A program made the position numbers and the translations under genes. DNA of 21,250 nucleotides, taken from NCBI GenBank assembly GCA_020161965.1, contig JAIUNH010000008.1:1-21250 (forward strand), given 5' to 3'. Shown here piece by piece: positions 14,536-21,250 of this stretch; the first letter of the stretch is position 1, and each line of letters opens with the position of its first letter. The DNA is from Pseudomonadota bacterium (GTDB lineage Bacteria; Pseudomonadota; Alphaproteobacteria; CACIAM-22H2). The notes under the pieces were generated by a model. The model worked only from the letters and a program-made list of their open reading frames with translations. It searched no databases and was not told the origin of the DNA.

Positions 14536-15300
14536 TCAAACGAAGACGACTTCAACACTCCCCAAGGGCCCGTGATCGGCCTTGATGGCGCAAGGACCGG
14601 GGATCTTGACCACACCCGTGCACGACCCGGTCGTGACGATCTGGCCCGCGCGCAAATTGGTCCACGGCGGCGGCGCGTTGGCGAGATCGACGACCGCGAG
14701 CAGCGGGTCGCCCTTGATCGCGGCCCCGGTCCCGCGCGCGGCTTCCTTGCCGTCGATCGTCAGCACGATTTCCGACGCGCCGAAATTCAGATCGCCGCCG
14801 GGCGACACCGGCTTGCCGAACACGAAACCGCCGCTCGCCATGAAATCGGAGAAGGCTTCGACGGGCACGGCCGGCACGACGCGCTTGTCGATGAACTCGA
14901 TCGCCGGGCGCACGCTGGCGATGCGCGCGACGATTTCGGCGCGCGTATAGGGCGTGGCGCGCGGCGGGATGTCGACGCCGAGTTCGAACGCGAATTCGCA
15001 CTCGACCATGAACGCGTCCGTAAACGATGCGCGCGGGAACTTGCCGGGCGAAGGTTGCGACCATTCGGCCATCAGGGGTGCACAAACCGGGCGACCGATG
15101 CCGCTGCCCTTCTGCTGCTGCGGCGTGATGTTGGCGACCTTCCAGCCGGTGATCGGCTTGCCGGAGATGCGCGCGGCCGCGTCGTGGATCGCATAGACAT
15201 CGGCGGGCGTGCCGGGCGCACCGCCCGGCCAGCCGTCGATGCGCTTGCCCGCAAGGCGTGCGGTCCACAAAGCTTGGGCATTGGCGAAGGCGTCGGTCAT
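14536..15300 (-). CDS. 2-keto-4-pentenoate hydratase-type protein (MhpD family, FAH superfamily)
   Basis: The 254-residue protein belongs to the MhpD branch of the fumarylacetoacetate hydrolase superfamily. This branch hydrates 2-hydroxypenta-2,4-dienoates or decarboxylates 2-oxo-3-enedioates late in aromatic meta-cleavage. The divalent-metal triad is visible as Glu100 and Glu102 in VECEFAFELG and Glu135 in RPAIEFIDKR, with Lys54 in TGWKVA also typical. The length is normal (E. coli MhpD is about 269). The ATG overlaps the ABC transporter stop as ATGA, and the gene is last in a four-gene operon. No ring-cleavage dioxygenase or aldolase is nearby, so a role in aromatic catabolism is not supported by context and the substrate is open. 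Confidence 0.85.
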   Translation of the reverse strand: MTDAFANAQALWTARLAGKRIDGWPGGAPGTPADVYAIHDAAARISGKPITGWKVANITPQQQKGSGIGRPVCAPLMAEWSQPSPGKFPRASFTDAFMVECEFAFELGVDIPPRATPYTRAEIVARIASVRPAIEFIDKRVVPAVPVEAFSDFMASGGFVFGKPVSPGGDLNFGASEIVLTIDGKEAARGTGAAIKGDPLLAVVDLANAPPPWTNLRAGQIVTTGSCTGVVKIPGPCAIKADHGPLGSVEVVFV

Positions 15301-17030
15301 AGGGTCGCTCCCGTTTCTTTGGGCGTTTCGATCATTTCGACGATACCGCCGCGCCGCACGCGAATCATCCGCGTGAACAGCGTGGCGACGTGCTTGCGGT
15401 GGGAAACGCAGATCACCGTCTTCTCGGCGTATTCGTCGAGCAGGCGGCCGAGCATGAACATCTCGGTATCCTCGTCGAGCGAGGCCAGCGTTTCATCGAG
15501 GATCAGGCAGGGCGCATCGGTCAACAGCGCGCGGGCGAATGCCACGCGCTGCTGCTCGCCGCCCGAAAACGGCTCGCCCTTGTCGCCCATCTGCGTGTTG
15601 ACGCCCTCGGGCTCGGCGGCGACGCGCTTGTCCATTTTCACGCGATCGAGCGTGCGATCCCAGGTCTCGCGGCTCAGCGTGCGATGGATCGCGATATTGT
15701 CGGCGACCGTGCCTTGCACGAAGGCGGTCGACGCGCGGCCGAAAAAGAACAGCCGCTTGCGGTCGGTCAGCGACAAGGTCGTCACGTCGCGCCCGTCGAT
15801 CGTCACGCGGCCGGAACTGGGCCGATGCATGCCCAGCAGCAGGAACAGCACGGTCGTCTTGCCGGCACCCGAATCGCCGAACAAGCCGATCTTGTCGCCG
15901 GGCCGGATGGTGAAGCTGAACGGTTGCAGCAGAACTTCGCCGCGATCGGAGAGCAGCGAAACTTCCTCGAAGCGGATCTCGCCCCAAGCGGCGGGGGCGC
16001 GCGCACCCTTTTCCGCCGTCACGGCGTCGAGCCCGTCGGTCGAGGTGGAGATGCGCTGCAAGGCGAGCCGCGCATCGTTGATCATCGGCCAGGCTTCGCC
16101 GATGCGGCTCAAATTCGGGAAGATCAGCATCGTGTAATAGGCGAAGACCAGGAACTTGCCGATCGGCGGCGGGCCGTCCTTCGACGTGACGATCAGCAGC
16201 ACGAGACAGATTGCCGCCGACATGCCGATCACGAATTCGATAATGCCGTGATAGGTGCCGTGGCGGCGCCACAGCAGCAGGTTGAGGCCCATCAGCTTGC
16301 GCGCGGTCGTCAGCAAGCGCACGAGATAGGCCGAGCCGAGGCCCGTGAAGCGCAGATCGAGATTCTTGGAATAGAGCGACGCGAGATAGCCGAGATAGCC
16401 CTGATCCAGCGCCATCTTGGTCAGGTATTTTTTCTTGCGCCAATTGGCGTAGAGCGCGATGGCGCCCGCCAAAATCGCGATCTCGACCGCCAGAATGTAG
16501 AACAGCCATTTCTCGACGAAGAAAATGATCGTCAGCATCAGGCCGAGCTGCAACACGGCCACGCCCGCATGCACCAGCGCTTCGCGCAGCAAGCGCTGCA
16601 CGGCCTCGACGTCGCCCGACGCGGCGGCGAGCACGCCGCCCGCCCCCAGCTTCGACAGTTTCTGATAGGGCCCGCGCAACAGGTTCAACGCGATCGAGCC
16701 GCGGATCGAGCGGATGATGCGTTCCGACAGGCGCGAGGTCCGGTATTCGGACAGCATGAAAAAGGTCAGCACCACCGCTTCGGCGACGAAGACCAAGCCG
16801 ACATAGAACCAGACGCGGTCCATATTGCCTGGCATGAGGGCGAGCGCCCCCGCCTCGATCCGGCCCCACCATGAATCGGGCGGCGGCGGTGTCACCAGCG
16901 CGTTGATCGGCAAGGGCCGCGTGACGACCGCGATCGACTGCACACAGGCGATCAGGAAAATGATCAGCAGGCCCGTGCGCCAGCGCGGATCGTGTTTGCG
17001 CAGCAGGGCATCGATCTCGCGCAGAAACAT
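15297..17030 (-). CDS. ABC exporter-type half transporter (fused membrane and ATPase domains) with altered Q-loop
   Basis: The 577-residue protein has an N-terminal membrane domain (hydrophobic segments near 20-38, 74-94, 153-172, 176-195, 263-283 and 290-305) and a C-terminal ATPase. ATPase motifs are Walker A GDSGAGKT (385-392), signature FSGGEQQR (488-495), Walker B LILDE (509-513, catalytic Glu513) and switch His544. Where the Q-loop glutamine is expected (RLFFFGRASTAF, 427-438) there is Arg432. It would work as a homodimeric exporter in the inner membrane; the substrate is unknown. A ribosome site in GGTAGGA overlaps the stop of panE, nine bases upstream, and the stop overlaps the hydratase start. 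It is therefore embedded in a metabolic operon rather than in a typical efflux locus. Confidence 0.88.
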   Translation of the reverse strand: MFLREIDALLRKHDPRWRTGLLIIFLIACVQSIAVVTRPLPINALVTPPPPDSWWGRIEAGALALMPGNMDRVWFYVGLVFVAEAVVLTFFMLSEYRTSRLSERIIRSIRGSIALNLLRGPYQKLSKLGAGGVLAAASGDVEAVQRLLREALVHAGVAVLQLGLMLTIIFFVEKWLFYILAVEIAILAGAIALYANWRKKKYLTKMALDQGYLGYLASLYSKNLDLRFTGLGSAYLVRLLTTARKLMGLNLLLWRRHGTYHGIIEFVIGMSAAICLVLLIVTSKDGPPPIGKFLVFAYYTMLIFPNLSRIGEAWPMINDARLALQRISTSTDGLDAVTAEKGARAPAAWGEIRFEEVSLLSDRGEVLLQPFSFTIRPGDKIGLFGDSGAGKTTVLFLLLGMHRPSSGRVTIDGRDVTTLSLTDRKRLFFFGRASTAFVQGTVADNIAIHRTLSRETWDRTLDRVKMDKRVAAEPEGVNTQMGDKGEPFSGGEQQRVAFARALLTDAPCLILDETLASLDEDTEMFMLGRLLDEYAEKTVICVSHRKHVATLFTRMIRVRRGGIVEMIETPKETGATL

Positions 17031-17039
17031 GGCGCTATC

Positions 17040-17969
17040 CTACCGGAACGACGGCCGCCCTTCGGCGTAAGGCGCCAAGGCGGCGACGACGAAAGCGTGG
17101 CTTAACGCCGCCATGCCCTTGGCGCGGCTGCGGCGCACGACGGCGCCGGACAGCCATGGCAATTCCAGCCGCCCGCCTTTTTCCAGATCGTGCAGCATCG
17201 ACGCCTTCATGCCGTCGGGCATGCCCTCGACATTGGCGATCACCTTGTCGATCTGATCGTCGCCGAAAGCGATGCCTTCGGCACGGGCGAGTTCCACCGC
17301 CTCGGCGACCAAGGCGCGGAACAGCGCGCGCGTTTCCTCGCGCGACCACACGCCGCCCTTGGGCAAACGCGTGACCGCCGTGATCGCCGCGAAGGACGCG
17401 AGGAAAACGAATTTCTCCCAGATCGAGCGCGAGATGTCGGGGCTGAGCGCCACGTCGACACCGGTCGATTTGGCGAGATCGGCGAATTTCACCGCGACCG
17501 GATCTTGCGTCGGCCCGAACGTGCCGATGGTCAGGCGCGCGAAAGCGCCGGTCTGCTTGATCGTGCCCGGCTCCGAAATCACCGTCGAGATTTGCGCGAT
17601 CCCGCCCAGCACGCGATCGGCGCCAAACGCCTCGCGCAGCATGTCGGGCGCTTCGATGCCGTTCTGGAACGACACCACACGCGTCGCCGGCGTCATCAAC
17701 GGCGCGATCTGGCCGATCACGCTTTCGGTGTCCCACAGCTTCGTCGCGATCCCGATCAGATCGGCGGAGCCGAACGTCGCGGGATCGTCGGACGCGCGCA
17801 CGGGGGCGAGCGACGCCCCCGCTGCAGTCACGATCTTCAAGCCGCCTTGGCGCTTGATCGCGTCGAGATGGGCCCCGCGCGCGACGAGCGAAACTTCAGC
17901 GCCCGCTTGCGCGAGCTTGGCACCGAAATAGCCCCCGACGCCGCCCGCCCCGACGAAAACGATCTTCAC
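17040..17969 (-). CDS. panE: 2-dehydropantoate 2-reductase family (ketopantoate reductase)
   Basis: The 309-residue enzyme would reduce ketopantoate to pantoate with NADPH in pantothenate/CoA synthesis. The N-terminal Rossmann motif GAGGVGGYFGAKLA begins at residue 7. SFQNGIEAPD contains the conserved asparagine, IWEKFVFLASFAA the catalytic lysine, and ELPWLSGAVVRRSR the C-terminal substrate-binding region. The length is normal. The GTG start at 17969 overlaps the TGA of the aminotransferase gene as GTGA. Bacteria often carry several PanE-like paralogues acting on other 2-oxo acids. The coupling to an aspartate-type aminotransferase and an FAH hydratase leaves the physiological substrate uncertain. 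Confidence 0.88.
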   Translation of the reverse strand: MKIVFVGAGGVGGYFGAKLAQAGAEVSLVARGAHLDAIKRQGGLKIVTAAGASLAPVRASDDPATFGSADLIGIATKLWDTESVIGQIAPLMTPATRVVSFQNGIEAPDMLREAFGADRVLGGIAQISTVISEPGTIKQTGAFARLTIGTFGPTQDPVAVKFADLAKSTGVDVALSPDISRSIWEKFVFLASFAAITAVTRLPKGGVWSREETRALFRALVAEAVELARAEGIAFGDDQIDKVIANVEGMPDGMKASMLHDLEKGGRLELPWLSGAVVRRSRAKGMAALSHAFVVAALAPYAEGRPSFR

Positions 17970-19168
17970 GTCAGCGCCGCGCAGGCTTTTTGAATGCGCG
18001 TGCAGGCATCGCGCAGGGTTTCCGTCGCCGTGGCGTAGGAGATGCGGAAATACGGGGCGAGACCGAAGGCCGAGCCCTGCACCACCGCCACGCCCACGCT
18101 TTCCAGCAGATAGGTCACGAAATCCGTGTCGGTTTCGATGACCTTGCCCTGCGGCGTGCGCTTGCCGATCGTACCCGCACAGGACGGAAACACGTAGAAG
18201 GCGCCTTCGGGCATCGGACAACGCAGGCCCTTCGCCTCGTTCAGCATCTTCACGACCAGGTCGCGGCGTTCCTTGAACACCTTGTTGTTCGCAGGGATAA
18301 AATCCTGCGGGCCGTTCAGCGCTTCGACCGCGGCGGCCTGGCTGATCGAGCTGGGGTTGGATGTCGATTGCGACTGGATCGCCGCCATCGCCTTGATCAG
18401 CGGGGCGGGGCCGCCGGCATAGCCGATGCGCCAGCCGGTCATGCAATACGACTTCGACACACCGTTCACGGTCAGCGTGCGGTCATAGAGCTTGGGCTCG
18501 ACCTGCGCGATCGTGGTGAACTTGAAATCGTCGTAAACGAGATGCTCGTACATGTCGTCCGTCATGATCCAGACATGCGGATGCTTGAGCAAAACGTCGG
18601 CCAAGGCGCGCAGATCTTCGCGCGTGTAAGCCGCACCCGTCGGGTTCGACGGCGAGTTGAGCATCAGCCACTTGGTCTTGGGTGTGATCGCGGCGGCCAA
18701 AGCTTCCGGCGTCAGCTTGAAGCCCTGGTTTTCCGAGCACGCGACTTCGACCGGCTTGCCGTCGGCAAGGATCACCATATCGGGATACGAAACCCAATAC
18801 GGGGCGGGAATGATCACCTCGTCGCCCGGGTTCAGCGTCGCCATCAGCGCGTTGTACAGCACCTGCTTGCCGCCGGTGCCGACGGTGATCTGGTTCGGCG
18901 CGTAGTCGAGACCGTTCTCGCGCTTGAACTTGGCCTGAACCGCCTTCTTCAGCGCCGCCGTGCCGTCGACGGCCGTGTACTTCGTATCGCCCTTGTCGAT
19001 CGCGGCCTTCGCGGCGGCCTTGATGTTCGCCGGCGTGTCGAAATCGGGCTCGCCCGCGCCAAGGCCGATCACGTCTTTGCCCGCCGCTTTCAGCTCCGCC
19101 GCTTTCATGGTGACGGCAATGGTGGGCGAAGGCTTCACGCGCTGCAGACGGTCGGCGACGATCGACAT
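17966..19168 (-). CDS. aatA: Aspartate aminotransferase, class I PLP-dependent (subgroup I-gamma)
   Basis: The 400-residue enzyme interconverts aspartate and 2-oxoglutarate with oxaloacetate and glutamate in the cytoplasm. Visible landmarks are GAGEPDFDTP (37-46), VGTGGKQVLYNA, PYWVSYPDM, NSPSNPTG (171-178, Asn175), DDMYEHLVYD (from 204), the PLP-binding Lys239 in VSKSYCMTGWRIGY, and the substrate-carboxylate arginine in PYFRISYA near the end. The sequence is of the Rhizobium/Thermus type, which often also acts on prephenate. The ATG at 19168 gives the standard length and has AGGAG upstream; a longer open frame runs into non-coding sequence. It is the first gene of the operon that continues with panE, the ABC exporter and the hydratase. 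Confidence 0.93.
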   Translation of the reverse strand: MSIVADRLQRVKPSPTIAVTMKAAELKAAGKDVIGLGAGEPDFDTPANIKAAAKAAIDKGDTKYTAVDGTAALKKAVQAKFKRENGLDYAPNQITVGTGGKQVLYNALMATLNPGDEVIIPAPYWVSYPDMVILADGKPVEVACSENQGFKLTPEALAAAITPKTKWLMLNSPSNPTGAAYTREDLRALADVLLKHPHVWIMTDDMYEHLVYDDFKFTTIAQVEPKLYDRTLTVNGVSKSYCMTGWRIGYAGGPAPLIKAMAAIQSQSTSNPSSISQAAAVEALNGPQDFIPANNKVFKERRDLVVKMLNEAKGLRCPMPEGAFYVFPSCAGTIGKRTPQGKVIETDTDFVTYLLESVGVAVVQGSAFGLAPYFRISYATATETLRDACTRIQKACAALT

Positions 19169-19206
19169 CGGACTCGAGGCTCCTGGGTTCGAAAAAAGAC
19201 CGGCGA

Positions 19207-19235
19207 AACCTAGTCCCCTGGGCCGTCCGAGGCAA
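19207..19235 (-). promoter_or_regulatory. Possible promoter of the aminotransferase operon
   Basis: On the minus strand TTGCCT (19235-19230), a 17-base spacer and TAGGTT (19212-19207). A start near 19200 would leave a leader of about 32 bases. The -10 match is poor, so confidence is low. Confidence 0.3.
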
Positions 19236-19324
19236 CGCCCAAACGGCGCAAATTGTCCCGGAACAAGGCCTTCCGCGCCGATTTGGAACGCGGCGTGACG
19301 CCCGGTCCACAAGCTGGATAGAAT

Positions 19325-20014
19325 TCACCCCGCCATGAAGCGGTAGCCGATACCCGGCTCGGTCACGATCCGCTTGGGCTCGGCGGGGATCGCTTCGATC
19401 TTCTGGCGCAATTGGCCGACGAAAACGCGCAAATACGCGACGTCTTCGGTATGCGCCTTGCCCCAGATCTTTTCCAAGATCTGCCGATGCGTCATCACGC
19501 GATCCGCATTCGCCATCAGCAGCGCCAGCAATTCGAATTCCTTGGGCGTGAGGCGCAGCGTTTCGCCATCGCGTGTTGCCTTGTGTGCTGCAAGGTCGAC
19601 GACGATCCCGCCTGCCTCGAGACGCTCGGTCGCTGCGCCGTTGCCTTGGCGTTTGCGCAAACACGCCCGCACGCGCGCAAGCAATTCCCCGATACCAAAT
19701 GGTTTACCGACGAAATCGTCGGCGCCCATGTCGAGCGCTTCGATCTTGTGATCTTCCGCGTCGTTGGCCGACAGCACGATGATCGGCAGATCGGACGTTT
19801 GGCGAATTTGACCGATCACGGTCAGCCCGTCGATTTCCGGCAAGCCCAGATCGACGATGGCGAGATCGAAGCCGCCGCCCGCGAACAGCTTCAGCGCCGA
19901 TTTGCCGTCCAGCGCCACCGCAACCGTATACCCCGACGCGGTCAGCGCATGACCCAGGAAGCGCTGGATCTGCGCTTCGTCGTCGACGACCAGGATATGC
20001 GCCTGCGCGTTCAT
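19325..20014 (-). CDS. kdpE: Response regulator KdpE (OmpR/PhoB family)
   Basis: The 229-residue regulator has a receiver domain with acidic residues Asp11/Asp12, the phosphorylation site Asp55 in LAIVDLGLPEIDG, Ser82, Lys104 in KPFGIGE, and a DNA-binding winged helix from about residue 130 (LTPKEFELLALLMAN, then LRQKIE, then ITEPGIGYRFM-like end VTEPGIGYRFMAG). LDMGADDFVGKPFGIGELLARVR closely follows KdpE. Phosphorylated by KdpD, it should activate the kdpFABC potassium-uptake ATPase genes, expected beyond the right edge of the window. The ATG overlaps the kdpD stop as ATGA, so the two proteins are translationally coupled. No terminator with a T run is obvious after the stop. Confidence 0.93.
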   Translation of the reverse strand: MNAQAHILVVDDEAQIQRFLGHALTASGYTVAVALDGKSALKLFAGGGFDLAIVDLGLPEIDGLTVIGQIRQTSDLPIIVLSANDAEDHKIEALDMGADDFVGKPFGIGELLARVRACLRKRQGNGAATERLEAGGIVVDLAAHKATRDGETLRLTPKEFELLALLMANADRVMTHRQILEKIWGKAHTEDVAYLRVFVGQLRQKIEAIPAEPKRIVTEPGIGYRFMAG

Positions 20015-21250
20015 GCGGCCGGTATCCTCGCTTGCGGCAAACGGATCGTCACGCTGGTTGCGGCCCCGTCGACACCGGGGCTTGCCGCGAACGCATCCCC
20101 GCCCAACGCGCGCGCCACGCCGGCGACGATCGCAAGGCCCAGCCCCGTGCCTTCCGCGCTTGCGTGGGGGCTGCGGAAAAACGGCTCGAACACATGGGCG
20201 ATGTCGCCTTGCGGAATTCCGGGCCCGGAATCGTCGACGCGGAAGATCGCGGCGTTCCGGGCGCGCACGACGACGCGCACGGGCCCGCGCGAGAATTTCG
20301 CCGCGTTGTCGATCAGGTTGAACAAGGCTTGTTCCAGCAAAGTCGCGTCGGCCTTCACCAAGGGATGTGCCGGATCGGGATTGAGCGCGATCATGCGATC
20401 GGGATAGGCGCGGCGCGCCCGCGCGACCGCCCCATGCGCGACGTCGTTCGCATCGATCCAATCGGGACGCAGGTCCAAACCCGCCCGAAGCCGCGTCATC
20501 TGCAAAAGATTATCGACATGCCGCGCAAGCCGCGCCGCTTCCTCGTCGATCGCGACGGCGAGATCGAGGCGCGCGGCCGGCGGCAACGCCGCGCCCAATT
20601 CGCGCAAGGTGGAAGCGGCACCCCTGATCGTCGCCAAGGGCGTGCGCAGATCATGCGACAGCGACGCGAGCAACGCCGCGCGCAATTTCTCGCGCTCGGC
20701 CTCGCCCGCCAGCGCCAAGCGTTCGATGGCGGCGTCCGCTTGCGCGGCGATCGAAGCGAGCATGGCGCCGCCGGCGGAATCGGCGCGAGCCCCCAGCACG
20801 CCGCCTTGGATCGGCGCGAAATCGAAGCGGCTGCCCGCCCAGCCGCGCGCAGCACCACTTTGCGTCACGTGCCGGCGATGGACGCGCTCGGCCGCCGCGA
20901 GATCGTCGGCGGTCAATGCCGCATCGCCTTGAACCCGCAGACCGTCGCCGGTGTCGAGCAACAACACCGGATCGGCCTTCGCGGCGGCAAGACGCGCAAC
21001 CGCCAGATCGCGAATCCCGGCGGCATCGCGCGCACGTCCCACTTCATCGGCGAAAGCCGCAAGCTCGGCCAACATCGCCGCACGCGACTGGGCGCGTGTG
21101 GCTTGTTCGCGCGCGCGGCCCGCCAGCAAGCCGGTCGCCGCACCCGCGATCAGCAGCACACTCAGCGCCAGCGCGTCATGCGCGTGATCGACGCGCAGCG
21201 TGTAACGCGGCTCGACGAACAGGAAATTACAGACGACGAAACCCAGCAGC
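20011..21250 (-). CDS. kdpD: Sensor histidine kinase KdpD, C-terminal part (5' end outside window)
   Basis: The frame is open to the right window edge, giving about 413 residues of the C-terminal half. The first visible residues include FLFVEPRYTLRVDHAHDAL, which matches the membrane-helix/loop region of KdpD, followed by another hydrophobic helix (LALSVLLIAGAATGLLAG). A GAF-like sensory part comes next, then the H-box SLSHDLRTPLATIRG with the autophosphorylated histidine, the N-box LFNLIDNAAKFS, DDSGPGIP, FEPFFRS and GTGLGLAIVAGVARALGG. It senses potassium limitation or turgor in the inner membrane and phosphorylates KdpE. The N-terminal KdpD/USP cytoplasmic domains lie outside the window, so their presence is not verified. 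Confidence 0.93.
   Translation of the reverse strand, partial: LLGFVVCNFLFVEPRYTLRVDHAHDALALSVLLIAGAATGLLAGRAREQATRAQSRAAMLAELAAFADEVGRARDAAGIRDLAVARLAAAKADPVLLLDTGDGLRVQGDAALTADDLAAAERVHRRHVTQSGAARGWAGSRFDFAPIQGGVLGARADSAGGAMLASIAAQADAAIERLALAGEAEREKLRAALLASLSHDLRTPLATIRGAASTLRELGAALPPAARLDLAVAIDEEAARLARHVDNLLQMTRLRAGLDLRPDWIDANDVAHGAVARARRAYPDRMIALNPDPAHPLVKADATLLEQALFNLIDNAAKFSRGPVRVVVRARNAAIFRVDDSGPGIPQGDIAHVFEPFFRSPHASAEGTGLGLAIVAGVARALGGDAFAASPGVDGAATSVTIRLPQARIPAA

Noticed and set aside
14536..15300. An aromatic meta-cleavage pathway based on the MhpD-type hydratase
   Set aside because: No ring-cleavage dioxygenase, hydrolase, aldolase or acylating acetaldehyde dehydrogenase is nearby.
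14572..16137. A 521-codon plus-strand frame opposite the hydratase and ABC transporter
   Set aside because: The minus-strand proteins carry intact catalytic motifs across the same bases; the plus-strand translation has none.

Overview
The window reads as chromosomal DNA from a GC-rich alphaproteobacterium. A Rhodospirillales-type organism is my guess. The gene set supports this: an RpoH heat-shock sigma factor with an alphaproteobacterial-style N-terminus, a DUF1244 protein, an intracellular PHB depolymerase, a KdpDE sensor pair and dispersed-type palindromic repeats. I see no phage, transposase, integrase, CRISPR array or toxin-antitoxin pair. It is mostly a housekeeping and metabolic segment, and I did not find a convincing new multi-gene system.

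Layout. Bases 1-1203 (+): 3' part of phaZ. 1321-3491 (+): a two-gene operon of unknown pathway (double cupin plus xylose-isomerase-like TIM barrel) behind a palindromic operator-like site. 3605-3919 (+): BON-domain lipoprotein, which converges through a bidirectional terminator on a cold-shock protein gene (3977-4183, -). A 372-base unassigned region follows, then a small conserved protein (4556-4852, +). 4898-5386 (-): a DUF2938 membrane protein gene broken by one in-frame amber codon, next to tRNA-Glu(CTC) (5445-5520, -). 5588-6957 (-): threonine aldolase coupled to a small membrane-anchored protein, whose start codon overlaps head-to-head with that of rluD (6956-7906, +). rpoH follows (7952-8845, +). 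After a palindromic repeat come the minus-strand genes for DUF1244, a YbdK-type carboxylate-amine ligase and an N-formylglutamate amidohydrolase-family protein (8918-11189). Divergent from these are glycerate 2-kinase and pyruvate kinase (11253-13926, +). dps (13940-14428, -) has a clear promoter and a palindrome. A tightly overlapped minus-strand operon encodes an aspartate-type aminotransferase, ketopantoate reductase, ABC exporter and FAH-family hydratase (14536-19168). The window ends in kdpE and the 3' part of kdpD (19325-21250, -).

How the genes fit together. Glycerate kinase makes 2-phosphoglycerate; enolase, encoded elsewhere, makes PEP; pyruvate kinase converts PEP to pyruvate. This is a short lower-glycolytic exit from glycerate. 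KdpD and KdpE overlap by ATGA and form a two-component system for potassium or turgor. Stress functions (rpoH, cold-shock protein, dps, BON lipoprotein) are scattered rather than clustered. The points most worth a second look are the amber-interrupted DUF2938 gene, the palindrome upstream of the cupin/TIM-barrel operon, the ABC transporter with a substituted Q-loop residue inside a metabolic operon, the palindrome at the dps promoter, and the shared start codons of rluD and its divergent neighbour.
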